Below are positions 43,762 through 53,030 of a stretch of DNA of 64,000 nucleotides, piece by piece (the stretch's first letter is position 1; the number at the start of each line of letters is the position of its first letter). The notes beneath the pieces are model-generated. The model was not told the origin of the DNA, did not search any database, and saw only the letters and a list, made by a program, of their open reading frames with translations. Both the position numbers and the translations under genes were made by a program. The stretch spans positions 1 to 64,000 of the forward strand of contig JBBIRA010000005.1 of the NCBI GenBank assembly GCA_037442005.1. Reading direction: 5' to 3'. The DNA is from Leptospirillum sp037442005. GTDB taxonomy: Bacteria > Nitrospirota > Leptospirillia > Leptospirillales > Leptospirillaceae.

Positions 43762-45462
43762 CTACTGATCGCTGTTTTTATTGACAGGGTTGAATCTGGA
43801 CTCTGTCCTGAACTGGGCCAGGTATCGCTCAAGCTCCTTCATCCGGGAGTCCATCTCGTTTCCGGCTTCCGTGGATTCTTTGGCATTCTGGCGAATGACC
43901 TCCATCCCGCGGGCCGAACTTTCAACCGCTTCCGATACATGGACAACCGCTTCATTCTGGCGTGTCGTCGCCTCCGCAATCTCGTTGACCCGGACCGTCA
44001 CCTGGTTGACGGCCGCCGTAATCCCCACGAGAAGCGTTGAGGCCTCCTCGACAACCGACAGCAGGTCAATCATTTCTTTTGAACCGGTCGACATGGCCCT
44101 GACAGACTTTTCGGTCTGTATCTGAATTGACTTGATGGTTTCCGAAATTTCACGGGTTGACCGGGTTGTCCGCTCGGCCAGCTTTCGCACCTCGTCGGCG
44201 ACAACGGCAAACCCTTTTCCCTGCTCTCCCGCCCGGGCGGCCTCGATCGCCGCGTTCAACGCCAGAAGGTTTGTCTGTTCGGCAATTTCATCGATAATTG
44301 TGACGATCTGGGAAATTTCCTCGGACGATTTCCCAAGCTCCAGAATGCTTTTTGTCGCATCGGACACAACTCCCGAAATCCGCGACAACTCCTGTCCGGC
44401 CCGCTGGATCGACTCGAGTCCCCTGACAGCTTCCCTGTCGGTACGGGTTGAAAGCAATGCAACATCCCGGGTATTCACCGCAATGGACTTGATGGAAGAA
44501 GACAGCATTTCCGTTTCACGAGCCGCAAGAGTAATCATCTCCGCCTCATGATCGGTCCGGGAACGGATCCCGTCGAGCTTTCCGATCATCCCCCGGGAAA
44601 CCTCCATCACCCGGGAGGCTTCTTCCCGCTGTTTCGTCACGACCTCCCGGATCTTGGTCACCATTTCGTTAAAATGGGTCATCAAGCTCCCGATCTCATC
44701 TTCGGTCCGGGGAACAACTGTCCGGGTAAGGTCTCCCTGGGCCGTCTCGCGAATCACCTCCTCCACCTCCTGGATCGGCCGGATGGCCAGGGTCCGCATG
44801 GTGACGGACAGGAGAATGGCAAGAACCAGCATGGTCACAACAGACAGGATCGTCACCTGGACCATCATCGAATGGCGGGCTTGAATGAACCCTGTCAGGG
44901 GGGTACTGATCCTCAGAACCGCCATCACGGGCTGATCCTTCTGAAACCCGTGACACAGAAGACAGTTGTTCGACATCCGGATCGGTAAGAGACGGGTCAG
45001 GGCACGGGTGCCATCAATCGTTTCCTCATAGGAAACCGACTTCCCGCTGGACAGAACGGATCTGAATCGGGGATCTGTGGCGAGATGTTTTGTATCATGG
45101 CGGGGATGGCTCTTAAATATCCGGAGGGCATAGGCCTTATAATGACGCCAGTCATTGACCTTCCGGATCACCTTATTGTCATAGAAAGCCTGCTCTCCGG
45201 AGGGACGCAGGACCTGCACGCGAAGAACCCCTGGCAGGTGCTTCTGGTCGTCGATGACTTTCTGGGACAGGACCGGGGCATTGACCGACATCATCACCGT
45301 CGCAAGACTCTTGATGATCGACTGCCCCATCATGTCCGACCGGCTTTTTTCCTGCTGCATCAGATCAGACGAAACGCGATAGAGGGTGATCCCTCCGGTA
45401 AGGGAAAGAGCGACGAGCAGGATCCCAACGACCGCCAACTGGATTTTTCCTTGTAGCTTCAA
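43762..45462 (-). CDS. Chemoreceptor with periplasmic c-type haem motif
   Basis: A 566-residue methyl-accepting chemotaxis protein. TM1 (about 5-27) is followed by a periplasmic domain resembling the Tll0287/DUF3365 sensor. It contains CLLCHGF, a CxxCH haem c attachment motif (Cys167, Cys170, His171). TM2 (VTILSVVTMLVLAILLSV), a HAMP domain, and a signalling domain with the conserved hairpin tip (EQTNLLALNAAIEAARAGEQG) follow. TTG 45462 has GGGAGGG upstream; a longer ORF would overlap cheA. The motif suggests redox, O2 or NO sensing. It lies between cheA and cheW. Confidence 0.88.
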   Translation of the reverse strand: MKLQGKIQLAVVGILLVALSLTGGITLYRVSSDLMQQEKSRSDMMGQSIIKSLATVMMSVNAPVLSQKVIDDQKHLPGVLRVQVLRPSGEQAFYDNKVIRKVNDWRHYKAYALRIFKSHPRHDTKHLATDPRFRSVLSSGKSVSYEETIDGTRALTRLLPIRMSNNCLLCHGFQKDQPVMAVLRISTPLTGFIQARHSMMVQVTILSVVTMLVLAILLSVTMRTLAIRPIQEVEEVIRETAQGDLTRTVVPRTEDEIGSLMTHFNEMVTKIREVVTKQREEASRVMEVSRGMIGKLDGIRSRTDHEAEMITLAARETEMLSSSIKSIAVNTRDVALLSTRTDREAVRGLESIQRAGQELSRISGVVSDATKSILELGKSSEEISQIVTIIDEIAEQTNLLALNAAIEAARAGEQGKGFAVVADEVRKLAERTTRSTREISETIKSIQIQTEKSVRAMSTGSKEMIDLLSVVEEASTLLVGITAAVNQVTVRVNEIAEATTRQNEAVVHVSEAVESSARGMEVIRQNAKESTEAGNEMDSRMKELERYLAQFRTESRFNPVNKNSDQ

Positions 45463-45502
45463 CCCGCCCTCCCAAAGAGACTGTTGTCCGGAGCATCCGG
45501 TC

Positions 45503-47392
45503 TTATCGCGATACGGCAGAAACCCCCTGGTGGCCACGTACCTGGATATCCTGAAGGATCTCTCCGATATCCAGAATCAGCACCACCTTCCCATCACCGG
45601 TAATAGTGGCACCCGCCATTCCCCGGATTCCCGACAGAATAGGCCCCATGCTCTTGATCACCACCTCTTCCTGGTAAGGAAGGGCTTCCACAACCAGACC
45701 CACCGACCGGGACCCCAACTGAACGACAACGACATACCGGCTTTTTCCCACCGTTTCGTTGGCCTCACCCGGGATTTTGAACTCATCCCGGAGACGCAGG
45801 AGAGGGAGAACCTGATTCCGGAGATTCAGCACTTCCGATCCGGACAGCGTCCGGATATCCGACTCGGAAATCTTGACCGTCTCGACAACCGACTGAAGGG
45901 GAACGGCATAGACCTCCGGCCCGATCGTCACCATCAGCGCCTGGATAATGGCAATCGTCAGCGGAAGATTGATGACGAAAGTCGACCCGACCCCCGCTTG
46001 GGAACGAATCTCCACCGTGCCATTGATCTTGTTGATATTGGTCCGGACCACATCCATCCCGACACCACGGCCCGAGACGTCGGTCACTTTTTCAGCGGTA
46101 CTGAAACCTGGAAGAAAGATCAGGTTGACCAGCTCTTCTTCCGTCATCCGTTCCGCATCGCCACGGGAGACGAGATTGCGTTCGATAGCCTTTTCCCGGA
46201 CACGGGCCACATTCACTCCATGGCCGTCATCAGAAATTTCAATGACAATCGAGTTGCCTTCCTGGTAGGCCGATATCCGGACAACCCCTTCCGCACTCTT
46301 TCCGCCGGCCAGGCGCTCTTCCGGCATTTCAAGGCCATGGTCGATGGCATTTCTGATGATGTGGACAAGAGGATCCCCGATTTCCTCGATCACCGATTTA
46401 TCAAGCTCGGTTTCCTCTCCGGAAAGCTCCAGGCGAGCCTCTTTCCCCAGCTTCCGGGAGAGATCGCGAACCATCCTCGGGAATTTTCCAAGAACCTTCT
46501 TGATGGGCTGCATCCGGGTCTTGATGACCGCAAGCTGCAGGTCAGTGGTGACCCGGGAAAGCTGAAGAACCGCTTCAGCGATGTCTTTCTGCCTTTTTTC
46601 CCAATCCCCCACATCGTCATTGTCGGTGGCAAGCCTCACCAGGCGATTTCTCCCCAGAACAAGCTCACCCACAAGATTCATCACGTTATCGAGCCTTGAG
46701 GTTTCCACACGGATCGTCTGGTCGACTTCAACACCGCCGGAGCTTCCGGGATCCGCCGGAGGCGGCGCAGAAACGGCGGGAGGGGTTGACGGCGGTGGGG
46801 GTGGAGGTGGAGGGGCCACCGCTTCATGGGGAACAATTTCAACGGCAGGGCTCTTCTCACTGACCCCGGCAAGGGAAGGGGAGGGCTCCAGCGACGCGGC
46901 TTCCTCTTCTTTCTCCGCGGCCCGCATTTCAGCCTGTTCAGGCGAGGAGGGCTCATGGGACGTTCCCGATCCCTGCCCTGACTGATCCTCTCCCCATTGA
47001 AGAAGAAGATCGAGCTTCATCGTCAGCGTATCAATATCAACATCGGCCTGGACCCCGGTGCGGACCTCTTCCAGGAGTAGCTTCAGGGCATCCATCGCCT
47101 CAAGAATGATATCGATGACCGCCGGTTCAGCCTTCATCATTCCCTGACGCAGCTGATTCAGAACATTTTCGGCGTGATGGGCCACTTCCACAACCCGGGT
47201 CAGACCGATAAAACCGGCCGACCCCTTGACACTGTGTGCCGCCCGGAAAATTTCGTTCAACAGGGAGGTATCGTCCGGATGGGCTTCCAGCTTGACGAAA
47301 TAGTTATCGAGCCCCTCCAGCATCTCCTGTGCTTCAGCGAGAAATTCCTGGACAATCTCTTTCATCTCGTCATTGTCAAAACCTTCCGTCAC
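45503..47392 (-). CDS. cheA: Chemotaxis histidine kinase CheA
   Basis: A 629-residue CheA. The HPt domain has the phosphorylated His53 in AAHSVKGSAGF. In place of a clear P2 domain is an acidic then Pro-rich linker (about 140-215, with a run of eight prolines). The dimerisation domain, the ATPase domain (HIIRNAIDHGLE, SDDGHGVNVARVREKA, GRGVGMDVVRTNI) and the CheW-like regulatory domain follow. It phosphorylates CheY encoded just upstream. The start is GTG 47392 after GGGGGGTGAT. Confidence 0.95.
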   Translation of the reverse strand: MTEGFDNDEMKEIVQEFLAEAQEMLEGLDNYFVKLEAHPDDTSLLNEIFRAAHSVKGSAGFIGLTRVVEVAHHAENVLNQLRQGMMKAEPAVIDIILEAMDALKLLLEEVRTGVQADVDIDTLTMKLDLLLQWGEDQSGQGSGTSHEPSSPEQAEMRAAEKEEEAASLEPSPSLAGVSEKSPAVEIVPHEAVAPPPPPPPPSTPPAVSAPPPADPGSSGGVEVDQTIRVETSRLDNVMNLVGELVLGRNRLVRLATDNDDVGDWEKRQKDIAEAVLQLSRVTTDLQLAVIKTRMQPIKKVLGKFPRMVRDLSRKLGKEARLELSGEETELDKSVIEEIGDPLVHIIRNAIDHGLEMPEERLAGGKSAEGVVRISAYQEGNSIVIEISDDGHGVNVARVREKAIERNLVSRGDAERMTEEELVNLIFLPGFSTAEKVTDVSGRGVGMDVVRTNINKINGTVEIRSQAGVGSTFVINLPLTIAIIQALMVTIGPEVYAVPLQSVVETVKISESDIRTLSGSEVLNLRNQVLPLLRLRDEFKIPGEANETVGKSRYVVVVQLGSRSVGLVVEALPYQEEVVIKSMGPILSGIRGMAGATITGDGKVVLILDIGEILQDIQVRGHQGVSAVSR

Positions 47393-47424
47393 AGATCACC
47401 CCCCGCTGAAAAACCTGTTATAAC

Positions 47425-47802
47425 CTATTCCTTGAAAATTTTTGCCACCTTTTCCTGAAGCGTTCCGACGGTAAAAGGCTTGACAATATAGTTTGATACG
47501 CCGGCCTTGATCGCCTCCACCACATTCTCCTGTTTGGCTTCAGCGGTCACCATCAGGAAAGGAAGGTGTTTGAGCGACGGGGTCGCCCTGACCTTGCGGA
47601 GAAGATCAATACCGGTCATGTTGGGCATATTCCAGTCGGACACGACGAAGTCGAACTTTTCCGAAACAAGCCTGTCATACGCCTTCTGTCCGTCTTCCGC
47701 TTCCTCGATATTCATAAACCCGATCTGTCGAAGCGTATTTTTCACAATGCGGCGCATTGTTGAAAAATCATCCACAACCAGCACTCTCATTTTTAAATCC
47801 AT
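47425..47802 (-). CDS. cheY: Chemotaxis response regulator CheY
   Basis: A 125-residue single receiver domain. Acidic residues in VLVVDDFSTMRR, phosphoacceptor Asp in FVVSDWNMPNMTGIDLL, Thr in PFLMVTAEAKQENV and Lys in YIVKPF are all present. Phospho-CheY binds the flagellar switch. The ORF runs on to 47928, but the first receiver strand begins right after ATG 47802; ATG 47790 is also possible. cheA follows after 32 bases. Confidence 0.95.
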   Translation of the reverse strand: MDLKMRVLVVDDFSTMRRIVKNTLRQIGFMNIEEAEDGQKAYDRLVSEKFDFVVSDWNMPNMTGIDLLRKVRATPSLKHLPFLMVTAEAKQENVVEAIKAGVSNYIVKPFTVGTLQEKVAKIFKE

Positions 47803-47977
47803 CGCGTGGTATACCCCCAGAAATTCGACAGCCACTGTTGACGGATGATCCCGTCCACCCGAAAACATGCCCTTGCACCATTCAAGTAGCCGGGGAATAC
47901 AAGACCAGCCCCCACCATCGGCCAACAAAACTTTTGATGATAGGGCAATCTACCATTTTTTCACACCGAGTTAAAAG

Positions 47978-48715
47978 TCACTTCGCGTTGTCGACCTGAC
48001 CCAGTCCGGCATCCAGGAGAGCTTTCTTCAGATTTTTAATCGCCAGCGTATGAATCTGGGAGACCCGGGACTCGCTGACTTCCATGACACTGGCCACTTC
48101 CTTCATCGAAAGCTCTTCATAGTAATACAACGAAAGAACCAGACGCTGCTTCTCCGGAAGGGCCTCAAGTGCCTGTTCCAGAACGACCGCTTCTTCCGTT
48201 TTCAAAAATGCCGAAAGCGGGTCGGACTCTCCGGGAACCACCAGACGGTCCAGAAGGGAACCGCCAGACCCCTCTTCCATTTCAAAAAGATCCTCGATGG
48301 AATAGAGATGGTGAGGCTCGATCTCCCGCTCGAGCGTCAGGTACTCGTCCATCGAAAGAGACAGGGCGGCGGCCATCTCCCGGCCATCAGGCTCCCGCAA
48401 AAGCTGGGTCCGGAGAGTCTCCCGGACAGCCAGGACACTGGCGGCCTTCTCCCGGACCGACCGGGGAACCCAGTCCGAAGAACGGATTTCATCAAGCATG
48501 GCTCCCCGGATCCGGTGCTCCGCCATTGTCTTGAACTTGATTCCCCGGGAGGGATCAAATCGTTTGGCCGCATCCAGAAGACCGGTCATCCCGACACTGA
48601 CAAGGTCCTCCACATCAAGCTCCGGAGGGAGCCTATGCGCATACCGCATGGCAAAAAACTTGACCGTTACGGCAAACTCTTTCAGGCCGGCCTCATCAAG
48701 CTCCATCATGGCCAC
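47978..48715 (-). CDS. fliA: Flagellar sigma factor sigma-28
   Basis: A 245-residue FliA/WhiG-type sigma factor that directs late flagellar and chemotaxis genes. Region 2 reads FAMRYAHRLPPELDVEDLVSVGMTGLLDAAKRFDPSRGIKFKTMAEHRIRGAMLDEIR, with DWVPRSVREKA following. The region 4 helix-turn-helix reads LSMKEVASVMEVSESRVSQIHTLAIKNLKKAL. The start is GTG 48715, with internal ATGs close by. It follows flhG by about 110 bases and precedes cheY. Confidence 0.94.
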   Translation of the reverse strand: MAMMELDEAGLKEFAVTVKFFAMRYAHRLPPELDVEDLVSVGMTGLLDAAKRFDPSRGIKFKTMAEHRIRGAMLDEIRSSDWVPRSVREKAASVLAVRETLRTQLLREPDGREMAAALSLSMDEYLTLEREIEPHHLYSIEDLFEMEEGSGGSLLDRLVVPGESDPLSAFLKTEEAVVLEQALEALPEKQRLVLSLYYYEELSMKEVASVMEVSESRVSQIHTLAIKNLKKALLDAGLGQVDNAK

Positions 48716-48824
48716 TGACCCTTCCCTGCTCCATACGTCTTATCGGTTTCAAGACCCATTCTCATCAAAGTCCCCAAAAGACACGGGACTCCCTGACCAT
48801 TTAAGCCAAACGGATTCACCCGGA

Positions 48825-49700
48825 TCAGCGTTCGAGAAGCCGTTTCATCAACAGACCGATGCTTGCCCTGACACCTTCCCTTGGTGGCCTCGAAAGAAAA
48901 TCCCGGGCCACCTGACGCATTCCCAGCGAGAAAGGGGCTCCCGGGAGCATTTCCGCAATGGCCCTCTGGTTCCGGACCGCCTGAGTCACCGACGGATCAA
49001 CCGGCAAATACCCTCCAAACGACAGGTTCAACCCGGGAATGAATTTGTCCGCCACCCGGGAAACCAGGTCGAACAGCTCCAGCGCTTCCTTCCGGTCGCG
49101 GACCATGTTCGCGAGAAAAAGAAACGGTTTCCCCGACTGGCGCCGGTTCAGCACCTTCATCAGGGCAAAAGCGTCTGTCCGGCTGGTCGGTTCGGGCGTC
49201 ACCACGATCATCGTTTCCTGGCTCGCAAGATTGAAGGTCAGCACATTTTCGGAAATGCCCGCACCGGTATCGATCAGGAGAATATCAACGCTATCATCGA
49301 CCTGATCGAACGCGGAGATCAGCCGGAGATGCTCCTCGGGGCTCAGCTGTGTCAGCGACTCGACACCGGACGCCGCAGGAATGATCCGGATTCCGGCCGG
49401 TCCAGTGATCATGATCCGGGAGAGATCCGCCGTTCCGGAAATAAAATCTTTCAGTGTGTACACGGGGTGAAGGTTGAACAGGATATCAAGATTGCCAAGA
49501 CCCAGGTCCGCGTCGAAGATCAGGACCCGTTTCTTGAACGTATCGGCGAGAACATACGCCAGATTCGCTGCCACATTCGTTTTTCCGACCCCTCCCTTAC
49601 CGCTCGTCACCGCCAGAATCCGCGGAGGGGGCCCCTTTCGCGGTGGCAACTCCGAAGCGGGATTGCCGGGATGCCTCAAGCCTTCGGCCTGGTCTGCCAT
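48825..49700 (-). CDS. flhG: MinD-like flagellar number regulator FlhG
   Basis: A 291-residue ParA/MinD-type ATPase. A 25-residue N-terminal tail is followed by the deviant Walker A motif TSGKGGVGKTN, DADLGLGNLDILF, LIDTGAGISENVL, and VVTPEPTSRTDAFALMKVL. FlhG limits flagellar number and acts with FlhF, whose gene ends 1 base upstream. The tail could carry the FlhF-activating helix, but the usual DQAxxLR is only loosely matched (ADQAEGLR). Confidence 0.92.
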   Translation of the reverse strand: MADQAEGLRHPGNPASELPPRKGPPPRILAVTSGKGGVGKTNVAANLAYVLADTFKKRVLIFDADLGLGNLDILFNLHPVYTLKDFISGTADLSRIMITGPAGIRIIPAASGVESLTQLSPEEHLRLISAFDQVDDSVDILLIDTGAGISENVLTFNLASQETMIVVTPEPTSRTDAFALMKVLNRRQSGKPFLFLANMVRDRKEALELFDLVSRVADKFIPGLNLSFGGYLPVDPSVTQAVRNQRAIAEMLPGAPFSLGMRQVARDFLSRPPREGVRASIGLLMKRLLER

Positions 49701-50924
49701 CTATCTGAATCCTCCGATGATCCACTGGGAAAGCCGGCCGGAATGAGCGACATCGATATCATCCGGTACACGCTGTCCCATCGTCACATAGGATACAGGA
49801 AGAGGGGCCCCGGATAGAATGGGGTAGAGAGACCCCAGGGATTCCGTTTCGTCGAGCTTGGTCAGGATCAGGTTGTTCGGAGCAAGGCAGCGATACAGGG
49901 ACAGGGTTTTCTCAATATCCTTCGTCTTCTGGGAAGCCGCGATCACCAGGGAAACCGACAGGTTCAGGTCCTCCATCAACAGCGCCGAAACAAACGGGTA
50001 AATACGGGTATCATCCCCGGAAAGCCCGCCGGCCGAATCGATCAGTACCACATCATAGAGTTCCCGTTCCCGGGCATCGCGGAGAATCGAAACAAGCCGT
50101 TCCGGCGTCGAGGCCACCTCGACCGGAAGTCCCATCAGGTCCCCGTAGATCCGAAGCTGCTCCATGGCCCCGATCCGGTAGGTATCAAGATTCACCAGGA
50201 GCACTTTTTTCCCGTGACGGATGGTAAATCCTGCCGCAAGCTTGGCAATGGTCGTTGTTTTCCCGACACCCGACGGGCCACAAAGAACACAGACCACAGG
50301 TCCATTCTGGCGGGTCCGGTCCAGAAACGACCCGCATGTCCGGATGTTCCGGGCCACCAGAAACTGCAAAAGGGAGCCGATTTTTTCCTCGTCTCCAATT
50401 TCCCCGACATTGACCGTCAGATCGGCCATGGCGGACAGGAGATCATCCCCCCATTCCGGCGTGATTCCCTGACGGAGAAGGATCTCCCGGGCCAGACGGT
50501 GAGCGATGTCCCCCCCGTCTGTGGCCGGGGGATCTTCCGATGACGGCTTTTTTTCGGCCACTTCGGTCATCAGCCGTTCCATCTGGCGGGCCAGTGTCTC
50601 CACGGTTTCCCGGGTTCCTGTTCCCCACTCCTCTTCCATCCGGTGAAGGGCCAGACGCAAAGATTCCACCTCTTTCCGGAGAAAATCGCGTTCTTCCTCA
50701 TCAGAAGGAGGTGAAGCGCCCTTCCTGGTCCCGTTTTTCACCTCATTCATCCACGGAGGATCAAGCTCGGGAAGTCCGGCGGTCACCACCACCCCGGATC
50801 CCCTTCCCCGTCCACCGGGCCGGGATTCCCGGGAATCGAGAATGACCGCTTCGGCGCCAAGCTCCCGCTTGACTTTCCGAAGCGCCTCGCTCATATCCTG
50901 GCCTTCGAATGTGCGAATGAGCAT
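49701..50924 (-). CDS. flhF: Flagellar SRP-like GTPase FlhF
   Basis: A 407-residue SRP-family GTPase that sets the flagellar site. The N-terminal basic domain (MLIRTFEGQDMSEALRKVKREL) is followed by a low-complexity linker, the N domain, and the G domain with GPSGVGKTTTIAKLAA, the DTYRIGAMEQLRIY insertion box, LIDSAGG and TKLDETESLG. It is tightly packed between flhA (3-base gap) and flhG. Confidence 0.94.
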   Translation of the reverse strand: MLIRTFEGQDMSEALRKVKRELGAEAVILDSRESRPGGRGRGSGVVVTAGLPELDPPWMNEVKNGTRKGASPPSDEEERDFLRKEVESLRLALHRMEEEWGTGTRETVETLARQMERLMTEVAEKKPSSEDPPATDGGDIAHRLAREILLRQGITPEWGDDLLSAMADLTVNVGEIGDEEKIGSLLQFLVARNIRTCGSFLDRTRQNGPVVCVLCGPSGVGKTTTIAKLAAGFTIRHGKKVLLVNLDTYRIGAMEQLRIYGDLMGLPVEVASTPERLVSILRDARERELYDVVLIDSAGGLSGDDTRIYPFVSALLMEDLNLSVSLVIAASQKTKDIEKTLSLYRCLAPNNLILTKLDETESLGSLYPILSGAPLPVSYVTMGQRVPDDIDVAHSGRLSQWIIGGFR

Positions 50925-50927
50925 TGC

Positions 50928-53030
50928 CTAGACCTCCTGATAACGAATGACATCTGAGGACACGATCGGGATATCCGATGGAACCTCCAGAGGTGAAATG
51001 ACCGCAAGCGACGGAAAGTACCGCTCAAGTAACCGCTTCAACCCGACCCGGGCCTGAGGGGCCACAAGCAGGACGGACTGCAGTCCGCGTCGTCCCTGAT
51101 TTTCAAGGACATTCCCCAGACTTGAAAGCAACTTCTGTGCCAAGGATGGCTCCAGAACAAGACCACTGGGGCCGGAATGGGCCGCCTGCTTCAGGATGAT
51201 CTCTTCCCATCCCCGGTCAAAGCTGACAATCTGGAGATTCCGGGAGCGACCGGACAGGTAGGGATTGACGATGGATCGCCCTAACGCCTGACGGACTCCT
51301 TCCGTCAGCTGTGTCACATCCTTGGCATCCCGGCCGGATGACACCTGGTCGGCCAGGGATTCGAGAATGGTCCGGAGATCCCGGATCGAAACGCGCTCGG
51401 ACAGGAGTCCGTGCAGAACCGACACCAGCACCCCCAGGGAAATCTGACCCGGGATCAGATCCTCCACCAGCTTCGGATAATCTTTAGACAACGCCTCCAG
51501 GAGACGACCGACCTCCTGTCGCCCCACAAGATCAGCGCTGTGGCTCCGGATCATCTCCGTCACATGGGTTGACAGCACCGTCACAGGATCCACCACCGTA
51601 TATCCCTGACTTTCGGCCATTTCCCGCTTGTCCTGATCAATCCAGATGGCGTCCAGACCAAAGGTCGGCTCTTTGACAGGGGTACCGTCAAGACCGCCGG
51701 GATCTCCTCCGGCGTTCATGGCCAGGAGGGATCCGAGCCGGAGTTCCCATCGACCGACAGGGTTTCCTTTCAGCAAAATCAAATATTCGTTGGGTTTCAG
51801 CTGGAGATTGTCCCGGATATGGATAGGAGGAACGATAATGCCCAACTCTCCGGCCAGCTGTCGCCGGATTCCCCGGATCCGGTCGGTCAGATCCCCTCCC
51901 TCGCCCCCTTCCACCAGGGGAACAAGGCCATACCCCACATTCAGCTCCAGAAGGTCTAAGGACAGGTAGTGTTCAATATTTTCTGGAGCCGGAGGCTTCA
52001 CCTGGGACTGCTCCGCCTGGATCCGCTTTTCCTCCTGCTTTTTCTTGCCGCTGATCTGGGCATAGGCCATCGATCCGATCAGTCCGCCAAGGCTTAAAAA
52101 AGCCAGATGGGGAAGCCCCGGCACAAGAGACAGAAACAGGAGAATCCCGGAGGTCCCGGCCATGGCCCGGCTCCGGTGAAAGACCTGGTCCCGGATTTCA
52201 AGCCCCATATCGTTTCCCGTTCCGGCCCGGGTCACGACAATACCGGCGGAAACGGAGACGATCAACGCCGGGATCTGGGCCACAAGCCCCTCACCGATGG
52301 TCAGCGTCGTATAGAACTGAAGCGCATCGGACAGGCTGAGTCCGTTCATCAGGAGGCCGATCAGCAATCCCCCCAGGATGTTCACCAGGAGGATCATGAT
52401 GGCGGCCATGGCATCGCCACGGACAAACTTCGACGCACCGTCCATCGCCCCGAAAAATTCCGACTCCCGGGAAAGTTCCTTTCTCCGCTTCCGGGCCTCC
52501 TCTTCCTTGATGGCCCCGGAGTTCAGGTCCGCATCGATGGCCATCTGCTTTCCGGGGAGGGCATCGAGGGTAAACCGGGCCGCCACTTCCGCGATACGGC
52601 CGGCACCCCGTGTCACCACCATGAAGTTGATCACGACAAAGATCACAAACAGGACAAGACCCACCGCATAGGATCCCCCGACCACGAAGTGGCCGAACGA
52701 CTCGATCACATGTCCGGCGGCTTCCGTTCCATCCTGTCCGTGCAACAGGATCAGACGGGTGGACGCCACGTTCAGGGAAAGTCTGAAAAGGGTGGACAAC
52801 AGAAGGATCGTGGGGAACACGCTGAATTCAAGAAGATTCCTGGTGGTCATCGCAACGAGGAGGATAATCAGGGAAAAGGAAATGCTCCCGGCCAGGAGAA
52901 TATCCAAAAGAAAAGGCGGAAGAGGGACGATCATGATCGACAGGATCCCCACGACGCCCACAATGACAAAGAGGTCGGAAGAGCCGGCCCCTGCGGGACG
53001 TTTGCCTGATTTTTCCATTTCTTCAGCCAT
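50928..53030 (-). CDS. flhA: Flagellar export gate protein FlhA
   Basis: A 700-residue core of the flagellar export gate. About eight N-terminal membrane helices (up to about residue 310) include the conserved FHIPEP-like loop region between helices, with FTLDALPGKQMAIDADLNSG visible (residues about 150-170). The large cytoplasmic domain contains LDLLELNVGYGLVPLVEGGEGG and GRQEVGRLLEALSKDYPKLVEDL. The ATG follows AAGGAG and overlaps flhB by 8 bases. Confidence 0.95.
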   Translation of the reverse strand: MAEEMEKSGKRPAGAGSSDLFVIVGVVGILSIMIVPLPPFLLDILLAGSISFSLIILLVAMTTRNLLEFSVFPTILLLSTLFRLSLNVASTRLILLHGQDGTEAAGHVIESFGHFVVGGSYAVGLVLFVIFVVINFMVVTRGAGRIAEVAARFTLDALPGKQMAIDADLNSGAIKEEEARKRRKELSRESEFFGAMDGASKFVRGDAMAAIMILLVNILGGLLIGLLMNGLSLSDALQFYTTLTIGEGLVAQIPALIVSVSAGIVVTRAGTGNDMGLEIRDQVFHRSRAMAGTSGILLFLSLVPGLPHLAFLSLGGLIGSMAYAQISGKKKQEEKRIQAEQSQVKPPAPENIEHYLSLDLLELNVGYGLVPLVEGGEGGDLTDRIRGIRRQLAGELGIIVPPIHIRDNLQLKPNEYLILLKGNPVGRWELRLGSLLAMNAGGDPGGLDGTPVKEPTFGLDAIWIDQDKREMAESQGYTVVDPVTVLSTHVTEMIRSHSADLVGRQEVGRLLEALSKDYPKLVEDLIPGQISLGVLVSVLHGLLSERVSIRDLRTILESLADQVSSGRDAKDVTQLTEGVRQALGRSIVNPYLSGRSRNLQIVSFDRGWEEIILKQAAHSGPSGLVLEPSLAQKLLSSLGNVLENQGRRGLQSVLLVAPQARVGLKRLLERYFPSLAVISPLEVPSDIPIVSSDVIRYQEV

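Noticed and set aside
45386..46699. 437-codon frame antisense to cheA
   Set aside because: Shadow of the cheA codon pattern; no ribosome-binding site or motif.
48740..48747. Sigma-28 promoter upstream of fliA
   Set aside because: ACCGATAA matches the -10 well, but no TAAA-type -35 lies 15 bases upstream.
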